64,000 bases of DNA from Paenibacillus_AA sp045062745 (lineage in GTDB: Bacteria > Bacillota > Bacilli > Paenibacillales > NBRC-103111), in the NCBI RefSeq assembly GCF_045062745.1, contig NZ_JBJGED010000036.1, forward strand, positions 7,655 through 71,654, given 5' to 3'. Shown here one piece after another: positions 7,774 to 16,165 of the stretch. A model generated the notes under the pieces. That model was not told where the DNA came from. It saw only the letters and a list, made by a program, of their open reading frames with translations, and did not search any database. Made by a program: the position numbers and the translations under genes. Numbering within the stretch: the first letter of the stretch is position 1; every line of letters starts with the position of its first letter.

Positions 7774-9195
7774 TTATTCCAATGTGCTGGATGTTTCTTT
7801 GTATCCCAATTCATTCATCAATTTTTTTTTAAAAGCGTTATTAGCCTCTTTGACTCCTTCAGCTTGTTCACGCTGCAGTACTACCCTGATGGTCTGAAGC
7901 ATAATCTTTATATCCAAGGCGAAAGAATAATTCCTTATATACATTAAATCAAATCGCAATTTATCTTCCACAGAGCTGCTGTAATTCCCGAATACCTGTG
8001 CTAATCCGGTTATCCCTGGTTTTACAAGCATTCTACTTGAATAGTCGGGAATAACTGCAACAAATTGGCGGATAAAATGGTCGCGTTCGGGTCTTGGACC
8101 AACTAAACTCATATCCCCTTTTAGAACATTAAAAAACTGCGGGATTTCATCCAATCTTGTAGCCCGAATAAAACGTCCAATCTTGGTAATGCGCGGATCA
8201 AGGCTGCTTGCAAGCACCGGACCGCTTAACTTTTCAGCATCCTGAACCATACTTCTAAATTTATAAATAAAGTACTTTTTCCCATTTCGCCCCAATCTTT
8301 CTTGCTTGTACAAAACCGGTCCCTTGGATGTAACGGGAATAAGAATGCAGAGCAGGATTAGTACCGGACTTAATAAAATAATAAAGCATAGAGCAGTAAT
8401 AATATCGAATAAACGTTTCGCAAACAATTGCCCAGGGTTTAACTTTGGCGGGGTTATGGAGAAGACAAGCATATCGCTTATATGTTGAGGGTCTGATCCA
8501 AGAACAAATAATTCGTAAAGTTCTGGAACTAATAATGCTTCCTTTCCATGTCTAGTGCAGTAACTTATAATCTCTGATTTTTGTTGTTTCGCAAGCGCAG
8601 GGCTGATTAATACAACATCGCATTCATTAATCTTCCCGACCTTGTCTTGCCACTCACTAAACGGCAGGAAACCTTTCACATCAAACCAGCCTATTGAATG
8701 TTCAATAAATTTATTGGCTATTATTACACCGTCTTCTATACTCTGACCAACAATCAATACCTTCCTGCTCCCAAAAAACTTTCGGGCAATTAACCAAAGA
8801 GTACTCCTTACGACAGCCAATAATAATATTTGTGTAAACAATGCGATAAGAATAACGCTTCTCGGGAAGGCAAAACCGCGATACCAGAATGTAAGAATCA
8901 TTGTAAAAGCAGTAATCACCAATACGGAAAGTACAACTGAGAAAATTAGATTGTACAGTCTCTTTCTCCTCCAGCCAGAGTAAAGATCGAACAAATAAAA
9001 TACTACTAGTGATAGTACAGACAACCATGGGATTAAATTAATATAGGGATCTAAATTAGTTCTTACCAATTTGAATTTCACTAAAAAAGTTATGTCATAC
9101 CTGAGCCAAAACGCAAGAGCAAACCCAACGTTAACAATAACGATATCAAGCAGAGCAAGAAGTATAACAGATAAATTACTTCTGAAATTAGTCAT
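7774..9195 (-). CDS. Polyprenyl-phosphate sugar-1-phosphate transferase (WbaP/EPS-initiating type)
   Basis: A 473-residue enzyme that puts the first sugar phosphate on undecaprenyl phosphate, starting repeat-unit synthesis on the inner face of the membrane. Four to five transmembrane segments fill residues 1-130, followed by a Rossmann-like middle domain with GSRKVLIVGQS. The C-terminal Bac_transf domain (from about residue 265) starts KRLFDIITA, then YKQERLGRNGKKYFIYKFRS, the catalytic Asp-Glu in ATRLDEIPQ, and GDMSLVGPRPERD. This full-length architecture marks it as the initiating enzyme for the first cluster; a second, short-form initiator lies at 52.5 kb. The sugar used is not predictable. 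Confidence 0.93.
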   Translation of the reverse strand: MTNFRSNLSVILLALLDIVIVNVGFALAFWLRYDITFLVKFKLVRTNLDPYINLIPWLSVLSLVVFYLFDLYSGWRRKRLYNLIFSVVLSVLVITAFTMILTFWYRGFAFPRSVILIALFTQILLLAVVRSTLWLIARKFFGSRKVLIVGQSIEDGVIIANKFIEHSIGWFDVKGFLPFSEWQDKVGKINECDVVLISPALAKQQKSEIISYCTRHGKEALLVPELYELFVLGSDPQHISDMLVFSITPPKLNPGQLFAKRLFDIITALCFIILLSPVLILLCILIPVTSKGPVLYKQERLGRNGKKYFIYKFRSMVQDAEKLSGPVLASSLDPRITKIGRFIRATRLDEIPQFFNVLKGDMSLVGPRPERDHFIRQFVAVIPDYSSRMLVKPGITGLAQVFGNYSSSVEDKLRFDLMYIRNYSFALDIKIMLQTIRVVLQREQAEGVKEANNAFKKKLMNELGYKETSSTLE

Positions 9196-9216
9196 ATTAC
9201 CTCCATTTAAATAGAA

Positions 9217-10398
9217 CTAGTGATATTGTTCTTGCCCGGCTTCTTGCCAAATCTGTTCTAGTTTTGAGACGTTTCTTGCCCAGGAATACCGCTCTGCTAC
9301 AAACCGTTGACCTGAAAAGGAATATTGCTGCCGGAGCTTCTCATCCAGCAAAAGCTCTTCAACGCCTTGTATGATTTCTTCTTTGGAATTAGCAATGAAT
9401 ACTTCACGATTAGTAATTCCGGCAATCCCTTGAATACCATAATTTGAACAAATTACTGGCAGTCCACATGCCAATGACTCCAGTACTTTGTTCTGTATAC
9501 CTGTTCCAGCATTTAATGGATAGATTCCAATAATAGATTTCAATAAATATAAAGAAATATCCTCTACAAAACCGGTAACAACAATGTTGTACCTGTTATT
9601 TAAATTTTGAATTTCCTTGCTAGGGTCTTTTCCAACGATATATAGTTTATAATCCGGGTATTTTCGATGAATTTCGGGCCAGATCTCTTTGGTGAAATAC
9701 AGCATCGCCTCGACATTTGGAAAATAACTCATGTTCCCATGGAAAATAAAAGCTTTCTCTTTACTAGGGTACTTTTCCATCTCGCTACGCGAGCAATCCA
9801 TCGATGTCCCGTTGGAATTAACAACAACTCTAGGACTGTTAAAATATTCTTTTTCTTTTTCTGATACCAGAATAGTCCGATTGTATGCAGCAATAGCCTT
9901 CTCTTCATAACGTTTTAATAAAAAACTTTCAAAAAAATAAAAGGGTTTAAGAAATAATTTATCTCGTTTCGCCCTTCTCGCCATATTTAGAGAAATTGCA
10001 TCTATCATATCCAAAATTTTAATGGTTGGATATTTTGTCATATACTCAGCCATTCTAATTGTTTGGACCTGAACCAAATCCGGATGAATGCTATCCATAA
10101 TAGCGTGTGCTTGTTTTAATAATTTACGGTTATAAAACAGGTTTACTTGTAATGGTTTAAAGTTGAATAGAGTCTTAAACATTCCTAGCTTCATAAACTT
10201 GCTTCTTGGAAGCACATAAATACCTTTAAATAGAGCAATCACCTCATCTGGACAATTTCTATAATTATTATCATAATCTAATGTAACTAAATATACTTCG
10301 TGCTCATTATGTAAACGTTTAATTTGCTCATATGCTATTAATTGGTCACCTTTATAAGGCGGATATGGAAATCTTGCGGTAAGAAATACTATCTTCAT
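9217..10398 (-). CDS. Glycosyltransferase, GT4 family
   Basis: A 393-residue GT-B glycosyltransferase. The N-terminal domain begins MKIVFLTARFPYPPYKGDQ, as in a subgroup related to EPS and PEP-CTERM-associated sugar transferases. The C-terminal nucleotide-sugar domain has FHGNMSYFPNVEAM, the acidic region IYPLNAGTGIQNKVLESLACGLPVI, and a terminal helix. It should add one sugar to the lipid-linked repeat unit in the cytoplasm. It follows the polymerase gene by 25 bases on the same strand. Donor and linkage unknown. Confidence 0.88.
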   Translation of the reverse strand: MKIVFLTARFPYPPYKGDQLIAYEQIKRLHNEHEVYLVTLDYDNNYRNCPDEVIALFKGIYVLPRSKFMKLGMFKTLFNFKPLQVNLFYNRKLLKQAHAIMDSIHPDLVQVQTIRMAEYMTKYPTIKILDMIDAISLNMARRAKRDKLFLKPFYFFESFLLKRYEEKAIAAYNRTILVSEKEKEYFNSPRVVVNSNGTSMDCSRSEMEKYPSKEKAFIFHGNMSYFPNVEAMLYFTKEIWPEIHRKYPDYKLYIVGKDPSKEIQNLNNRYNIVVTGFVEDISLYLLKSIIGIYPLNAGTGIQNKVLESLACGLPVICSNYGIQGIAGITNREVFIANSKEEIIQGVEELLLDEKLRQQYSFSGQRFVAERYSWARNVSKLEQIWQEAGQEQYH

Positions 10399-10423
10399 GA
10401 TATATCTCCAAGCCTTTCCTTGG

Positions 10424-11470
10424 CTATTCAGTTAATCTTCGTAAATGATCTTCTTTCTGGTTTAAAACTTGCATACCATAACTTATTACTAATACTAGCA
10501 CAAATCTCAAATATTGATCCAAAAGTCCAAGAAATAACACAATAAAAAAAGAAATTAGCAAATAAATAAATCTTCTATCCATTTTTTTTCTATGCACCCA
10601 GAAGACACAGAAAGGGAAGAGCCACAAGACAAGTCCAATAATTCCTCTCTCAGAGAGTAATTCCAGAAAAAAGTTATGCGGTTCTAGAGTATGATATCTC
10701 TGTTTCTGGTCTTCATTTTTAGCCTTCTTAGATAGATACTCCTGATAACTATTCGGACCTGTGCCAAACACAGGATTCGATTCAAAATTAGCCCATCCTA
10801 CTGTTAGCAGCATATATCTTTCCTTAGTTGATGCTTCGCCTGATGTAACATTCAGTTTTTTTGTAACCGCTACTATTTGATCACTATAAGAGACGGCGAA
10901 AACTAAAGATGCTGCTATCAACAATGCTTTATAGTTGATGCTCATTTCTCTAAATCTATTGATTACTCCGTTTACAGCTAGTAACAATCCGGTTTTAGCA
11001 TTGATTATTAAACTAACAAGTGAATAGATCATGCTGGAGACGATAAATGTAAAGCTGTCTTTGATAAGCAGAATTAAGAAAATCAACGGAACGATAATAA
11101 ACTTTGTTATTTCATGGTAAACCAGAAAAGAAGATACGATCTCTCCTACGCTAGCTATAATAATGGCGGTAACTATATCTCTGGAATTCAATTTCGAGAA
11201 GAATAATAGCATGATCGAGATACAAACATAGGTGTCTCTTATTAAATCCATCCTGATTTGTTGCGAAAAAATGCACCAACCAATAAGATAAATAATATTC
11301 AACAGTAGGATTAAGATTATATAAATATTTAATCGCTCGATTTTTTTATTCAAGTCTAAAGAAATAAAAGCATATCCTATCAGGAATAATTCAAACAATG
11401 AGAAATACGCATGAAAATCGACAGTGACAATAGACAATGCAATAAACGATAAATATTTAACAATTTTCAT
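10424..11470 (-). CDS. O-antigen polymerase/ligase-like membrane protein (Wzy)
   Basis: A 348-residue hydrophobic protein with about ten membrane segments. The Wzy_C-type outer loop is recognisable: ERYMLLTVGWANFESNPVFG, then GTGPNSYQEY and HTLEPHNFFLELLSERG. This pattern (Gly-Pro-Asn-Ser ... Pro-His-Asn) is typical of O-antigen ligase/polymerase proteins that join repeat units on the outer face of the membrane. It is somewhat shorter than usual, and the ATG at 11470 overlaps the upstream GT4 gene by 14 bases. Candidate polymerase of the first cluster. Confidence 0.85.
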   Translation of the reverse strand: MKIVKYLSFIALSIVTVDFHAYFSLFELFLIGYAFISLDLNKKIERLNIYIILILLLNIIYLIGWCIFSQQIRMDLIRDTYVCISIMLLFFSKLNSRDIVTAIIIASVGEIVSSFLVYHEITKFIIVPLIFLILLIKDSFTFIVSSMIYSLVSLIINAKTGLLLAVNGVINRFREMSINYKALLIAASLVFAVSYSDQIVAVTKKLNVTSGEASTKERYMLLTVGWANFESNPVFGTGPNSYQEYLSKKAKNEDQKQRYHTLEPHNFFLELLSERGIIGLVLWLFPFCVFWVHRKKMDRRFIYLLISFFIVLFLGLLDQYLRFVLVLVISYGMQVLNQKEDHLRRLTE

Positions 11471-12551
11471 AAAGCACTTCCATCGTGTCAGTAAATTTAC
11501 GGAATGAAAAGTGTTCCATTACTAGTCTTCTGCATTTTTGATAGTCTTCGTCTTTTCTCATATGCTGCAATTGCTGTTGGTTTTGAATTTCGTTAGCGAA
11601 TTGCAAATAATCTTCCTTATCGCATAGGGATAATAAGGGTGTATTTAATAATCTATCAATATCTATGATGCCGCCCTCTTTTGAGGCTATCACCGGTTTT
11701 CCTAAATATAGTCCTTCAATGATCACTCTACCAAACCCTTCTCTTCTAGAGGGAACTACGAGTACATCGCAATGACGAATAAATGATTCTGGATCGTCGA
11801 CAAAACCCGTCATTTTGTATGGGATTTTTAAACGCAAGCATTCGCTCTCTATTTCATCGGACAAGCTCCCGCTTCCAATGAACAAAAGCTCGTGTTCAAT
11901 TTCGTGCACCTCGCTTAAAATCTTTGAAATCGAAATAAGTGCCTGAGGATTTTTTTCCTCCGAGAGTCTTCCGCAAAATCCAATAATAATTCTACCCGAT
12001 TGTCTTAGGGAGTTAAAATCCAGTTTCTCGTAATTTTTGTTTAAGTAGTTGTAGACAACATTAATCTTAGTTGAATTTCTTTCGTCAAGAAAAGCGAAAT
12101 GTTGTTTTACATAATTAGAAACAACAACTACCCGATTCATGTGTCGCATCGTTAAATTAAAAACAAAAGCTTTCAATGACTTTTTTTCGTACCAACCATA
12201 ATTGTTATGAATGTGGGAAATGAAAACAAGCTTTTTATTTCGCATTTGACCGAATTTCAAGAAACAAGCTAATATTGAAGCAAAAACATCATGGGCATAG
12301 ACGATATCTAAATTCTTTTCTTTTATGAATGTCAAAAGTCGACTTGTAGATTGCAATAGTCTGTTAGGGTTATAGTTTACGACATTTCCGTACTTTTCTT
12401 GATAATGGTCACTGTTAGTACCACCTGGTATTGCTATATAGCATTCATATTTTTGTGTTTGCTGGTAATAAGAGCAAATCTCATCAATCATCAATTCGGC
12501 TCCGCCGATTCCAGAACTATTTTTTAGAATGATTAGAATTTTTTTACTCAT
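11457..12551 (-). CDS. Glycosyltransferase, GT4 family
   Basis: A 364-residue GT-B enzyme. The start MSKKILIILKNSSGIGGAEL carries the GGAE loop of GT4 enzymes, and the C-terminal half has IIGFCGRLSEEKNPQALI and VVPSRREGFGRVIIEGL (the E-x7-E type donor site). It should add a sugar to the growing repeat unit. It starts right at the stop of the GT2 gene and overlaps the downstream polymerase gene, so the block is tightly coupled. Confidence 0.9.
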   Translation of the reverse strand: MSKKILIILKNSSGIGGAELMIDEICSYYQQTQKYECYIAIPGGTNSDHYQEKYGNVVNYNPNRLLQSTSRLLTFIKEKNLDIVYAHDVFASILACFLKFGQMRNKKLVFISHIHNNYGWYEKKSLKAFVFNLTMRHMNRVVVVSNYVKQHFAFLDERNSTKINVVYNYLNKNYEKLDFNSLRQSGRIIIGFCGRLSEEKNPQALISISKILSEVHEIEHELLFIGSGSLSDEIESECLRLKIPYKMTGFVDDPESFIRHCDVLVVPSRREGFGRVIIEGLYLGKPVIASKEGGIIDIDRLLNTPLLSLCDKEDYLQFANEIQNQQQLQHMRKDEDYQKCRRLVMEHFSFRKFTDTMEVLYENC

Positions 12552-13316
12552 TTATACCACCTTCTGGTATATACGCAAGAGATACCATAAAACAGCAGAG
12601 AACTTGGTCTTTTTCGAAATTTTGTAGATGTTAGGATACTTTATGAAATCCATCGTTTCTTGCATTTGCTTATTCGCAAACTTTGTAGATAATTGGTCAT
12701 CGCTAATAATAAACTTGCTCAGCGCTTCTTCCATAATAATGAACTTACGTCCACTATTAATATATCTATAATATAGATCAAAATCAGCAGAATATATGTA
12801 TTGCAAGTTGTAATTTCCAAGTGATTCAAAAAATTCCTTTTTAAAAAAAACGCTGCTGTCACCTACATGACAGTCTACTAAGGATAAGATTGTGGGGTTA
12901 TTCATAAATTTGGGAACTATTTTTTTTATGGGCTTTAGGTCAGGTTTGCAGAAATATTGCCCGCCAACCAGCGCTAATTCATTTGCTGGATTAAGTTTAT
13001 GAAAGACTTTTAATAAAGCTCCAGCCAAATAAACATTACCAGCAGTAATGATGCCTACAATATTACCCGTACTTTGCATTAGCCCTTTATTAAGGGCGTC
13101 ATATAAGGATTTATCCTTTTCACTAATAAACCGAATAATACCGGGATATTTCCTTACATATTCATTGACAATTGAAGCTGTCTGATCCGAAGAAGCACCG
13201 TCCATAATAATATGCTCCAGATTGAACTCCTCAGATTGTTGCTCTAGCACCGAACGGATTGTCTGTTCAATATACTTTTCGGCATTGTAGGTTGGAGTAA
13301 TAATACTTATTTTCAC
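12552..13316 (-). CDS. Glycosyltransferase, GT2 family
   Basis: A GT-A fold glycosyltransferase of about 254 residues. Near the start are SIITPTYNAEKYIEQTIRSV and the MDGASSDQTASIV motif (nucleotide and metal binding region). I chose the GTG at 13316 because an AAAGGA ribosome site precedes it by a normal distance; the longer TTG-initiated frame to 13334 would place that site inside the gene. Resembles WcaA-like enzymes that extend repeat units. Between the MurJ-like flippase gene and a GT4 gene on the same strand. Confidence 0.88.
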   Translation of the reverse strand: MKISIITPTYNAEKYIEQTIRSVLEQQSEEFNLEHIIMDGASSDQTASIVNEYVRKYPGIIRFISEKDKSLYDALNKGLMQSTGNIVGIITAGNVYLAGALLKVFHKLNPANELALVGGQYFCKPDLKPIKKIVPKFMNNPTILSLVDCHVGDSSVFFKKEFFESLGNYNLQYIYSADFDLYYRYINSGRKFIIMEEALSKFIISDDQLSTKFANKQMQETMDFIKYPNIYKISKKTKFSAVLWYLLRIYQKVV

Positions 13317-13343
13317 GATTATGATTCCTTTCAAAGAATAAGA

Positions 13344-14693
13344 TTAAAAAAGAGATGAAAATAAAAATAAAATTGCTCCCACAACTATTAATGGAATAAA
13401 ACTATAAATAATAGCAGCAGAAATATAGTTCTTCTTTATGGCGATCATCGTATATATCGCAGTGCTAACTATTGTACTTATAATTGTAGCATAGACAATT
13501 CCATTCAACCCATAGTAATTCACAAATAGATAACCTAATATAGCATTCGTAATAAGACCGATTATATTAATTGCAGAGAGTATACTAGTATTGTAATGAC
13601 AATAATATATTTTGCTTAATATTAATTTCCCAGCGATCCATCCGACGTTAAAGATCAGTAGAATGGCTAAACTAAAAATAATTTTGATTTGGTTTTCTTC
13701 TAACCTTATAAATACCAATTTCACGACAGGAAAACCAATATACGTAAATATTAGAAGTATAACACTAATAATAAGATTAAGATAAAAGTTTGTTTTAATA
13801 GATAACCGCGATATGTTTTCAGATTGAATAATCATTTTGGATATCTTCGGGAAATAGATGCTTACTACGGGACCAACCAAACCCGCTAATATAACTTCTT
13901 GCAGCACTAAAGAATAAGAGAGTAATGTTAAACTCCCAGTTTCAAGGAAACTGGCCAGAAACTTATCAATGAAATGTGAGATGTTTTCGATTCCACTCGA
14001 AATCATAACTGGAATGGCCAGAACGAAAATTGTCTTACTCATTTTGAGATCTATTCTAGCAATATATAACTTTGCCTTTAACCAAATGACTCCTATTCCA
14101 GCAACCAAGGCATTTGCAAGCAATGTAGACAGCGGCAAAAGCACTGCTTTATCAAAATAGAAAACAAACATAAATAATACAAGGGAAAGGCTGATTAGGA
14201 AATTTAATACAGCAGATTTGAAATACTCCCCATTAGCAGCCAGCAGACTCATACACAAATCGATTAGTGCTAGAATAGATATAAGCGGTGAGAGCATTAT
14301 GATATAGTGCTGTGATATTCCTAAAACCTCATCCGATATTCCTGGAGTAAAGATTTTTAGAATTACCTTTGAATTGATTACGATTATACAAATCAAAAAA
14401 AATGTAAATAGTAAATTGGTTGATAAATAAGTCAAAATAGACTGTTTTTGTTTTTTAGTGTTTTCTAGGTATACGGGGACAATCACATTGGTCAACGCTG
14501 TCCCAAAAGTCATTTTGAAGAACATGATCGGAAGCAGTGCAGCCCAAAAAGCATCTGTGTATACCGACACACCAAACAAAAACGCTATAAACCAATTCCT
14601 AAAAAGTCCAAAAGCTTTTGATGAAAGATTAAATAAAGTGTAATAACCTGCAACCCAATAAGTATTTGATCTGTTAAATATCCTATTTAGCAT
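13344..14693 (-). CDS. MurJ/MviN-type lipid-linked oligosaccharide flippase
   Basis: A 449-residue protein with 12-14 transmembrane helices. The N-terminal signature GLFRNWFIAFLFGVSVYTDA followed by ALLPIMFFKMTFGTALTNVI resembles the MurJ/MviN branch of the MOP superfamily rather than the Wzx/PST branch. Within an exopolysaccharide operon that otherwise lacks a flippase, it most likely moves the lipid-linked repeat unit outward. A role in lipid II transport cannot be excluded but is unlikely from context. Its start overlaps the stop of the upstream gene by 11 bases. Confidence 0.8.
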   Translation of the reverse strand: MLNRIFNRSNTYWVAGYYTLFNLSSKAFGLFRNWFIAFLFGVSVYTDAFWAALLPIMFFKMTFGTALTNVIVPVYLENTKKQKQSILTYLSTNLLFTFFLICIIVINSKVILKIFTPGISDEVLGISQHYIIMLSPLISILALIDLCMSLLAANGEYFKSAVLNFLISLSLVLFMFVFYFDKAVLLPLSTLLANALVAGIGVIWLKAKLYIARIDLKMSKTIFVLAIPVMISSGIENISHFIDKFLASFLETGSLTLLSYSLVLQEVILAGLVGPVVSIYFPKISKMIIQSENISRLSIKTNFYLNLIISVILLIFTYIGFPVVKLVFIRLEENQIKIIFSLAILLIFNVGWIAGKLILSKIYYCHYNTSILSAINIIGLITNAILGYLFVNYYGLNGIVYATIISTIVSTAIYTMIAIKKNYISAAIIYSFIPLIVVGAILFLFSSLF

Positions 14694-15975
14694 AAAGCGG
14701 TTCTCTTAGGTAACGCTTATATTTTTGTTCCATTTCCACCAAAGCCCTTTTACTTATGTACTCCTCTTGAAGCTTATTCCACCTGCTAACTCGATTAAGT
14801 ATGTTTAATTCAGCTAAGATGGTTTTGATTCTCTCTTTGCATTTCTCTTTGTTTATTATTTGTTGAGGAAAATCAGTATGATCAGCTAACCTCCTCGCTT
14901 CTTTGCTTACCATATTCTTAATCGCTTCGGCTGTTCTTTCAAAAGACATCCCGTCATTCGGGCCAAAATTATCCTCTATGAAAGAGTTGAATTCATCTAC
15001 ATGCCAATAAGCTGTCTCATCGTAGTTATGATTAAGACATAGGTTTAACGCATTCTCGAATTGATCATAAGTTTTAATAGATTTTGCGTAAGCAAAATGC
15101 GACAGCTTACTGTATCTAGTATCCACAGCATCAACAAGCCAACAAGGCTTGTTATTCATAAAGGCATCCATTATTGTAGTACTGGTCCAGGCAAATATAA
15201 CATCCGATTGAAGAATCCACCCCTGAATACCATCTCCGTATATGATCTTCAATTGATCTAACTTTGGAAATCTCTTTTGTACTTCTTCAAGCGGCTCGGC
15301 AGGATGAGGTCTCAAGACAAATACATAATCATCATTCTTATTGTTTTCAATATATTGAGTAATATAACTTGTAATTTGAGTCAATTGATCGATGTTTTCG
15401 TCTCTCTCCTTATAAATATTAGGCATTTCTTTCTCCAATGTTTCCATTTCATGCGTCTTATAGTATACGATATTGAATGACATTGGAAACAAAATAACCT
15501 TCTTACATTCTAATCCGTATTTACTCTTGATGTCTGAACTATAGATCTGATTATACGGTTTTTTGTAAAGGTCCATACGTGAATTCCCGACAATGTAGGA
15601 AAACTCCTCGACCCCATCCAAATAGTCATTCTTAAACTTTTCCCCCCATGATAAATGATAATCGGACACTTTAATTGTGTTGTTTCTTAACACATCGTAA
15701 AGTGTTGTTTTGTCCATAATTTGTTCCGCATGAGAGTCAATCACGATGATGTTCGGATTTACTTTTCTAGCTGCTTGGATAAACCTTGTATCGTAGCCCC
15801 ACGGCATAAAAAGCAAGTCGGGCACAAACGCGGTAAGAGTTTTCATAAAGCTATACGAAATACTTGCAATACGACACTGGAATCCGGCGTCTTCAAGTTT
15901 GATTTTCAAGAAAACAAGATAATCAATCTCTCTTCTTCTATGTTCATATACTAACATGATCTTCGTGTTGTTCAT
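14683..15975 (-). CDS. Surface carbohydrate biosynthesis protein, CDP-glycerol-transferase-like GT-B fold
   Basis: A 430-residue cytoplasmic protein without membrane segments. I recognise the general pattern of the surface carbohydrate biosynthesis family related to KpsC/CDP-glycerol glycerophosphotransferases: N-terminal EHRRREIDYLVFLKIKLEDA, middle DYHLSWGEKFKNDYLDG, then VFVLRPHPAEPLEEV and SDVIFAWTSTTIMDAFMNNK, which correspond to the donor-binding half of that fold. Relatives often sit next to nonulosonic-acid genes, and such a cluster begins 7.6 kb away. It is the first gene of the first operon and has a good GGAGGAAG ribosome site and a promoter upstream. Substrate unknown; a pseudaminyl-type transferase role is only a guess. 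Confidence 0.65.
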   Translation of the reverse strand: MNNTKIMLVYEHRRREIDYLVFLKIKLEDAGFQCRIASISYSFMKTLTAFVPDLLFMPWGYDTRFIQAARKVNPNIIVIDSHAEQIMDKTTLYDVLRNNTIKVSDYHLSWGEKFKNDYLDGVEEFSYIVGNSRMDLYKKPYNQIYSSDIKSKYGLECKKVILFPMSFNIVYYKTHEMETLEKEMPNIYKERDENIDQLTQITSYITQYIENNKNDDYVFVLRPHPAEPLEEVQKRFPKLDQLKIIYGDGIQGWILQSDVIFAWTSTTIMDAFMNNKPCWLVDAVDTRYSKLSHFAYAKSIKTYDQFENALNLCLNHNYDETAYWHVDEFNSFIEDNFGPNDGMSFERTAEAIKNMVSKEARRLADHTDFPQQIINKEKCKERIKTILAELNILNRVSRWNKLQEEYISKRALVEMEQKYKRYLREPLYAK

Positions 15976-16024
15976 TCTGCTTCCTCCATCTTACAGATCA
16001 TCCAACTCAGATTAAATAAATTCT

Positions 16025-16053
16025 ATTATAACAAAAATATTTAATCTAATTAA
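16025..16053 (-). promoter_or_regulatory. SigmaA-like promoter of the first polysaccharide operon
   Basis: On the minus strand a perfect TATAAT (16025-16030) is preceded at 17 bases by TTAATT (16048-16053). It lies about 50 bases upstream of the start at 15975. The -35 box is weak, so an activator may be needed. Confidence 0.5.
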
Positions 16054-16101
16054 GTAGAATTCAGCAATTTTCGATTGGCCATGGAATATCGCTTTTTTTA
16101 T

Positions 16102-16131
16102 TTGTAATTATCTTTAAAAGTCTGGTAAGAT
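16102..16131 (+). promoter_or_regulatory. SigmaA-like promoter of the Wzy-TPR operon
   Basis: TTGTAA (16102-16107) and TAAGAT (16126-16131) are separated by 18 bases, 35 bases before the predicted start. Together with the minus-strand promoter it makes 15976-16165 a divergent control region. Confidence 0.45.
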
Positions 16132-16165
16132 ATCTGTTGAGTCTTGTCAGAAGGAGGAAATGATT

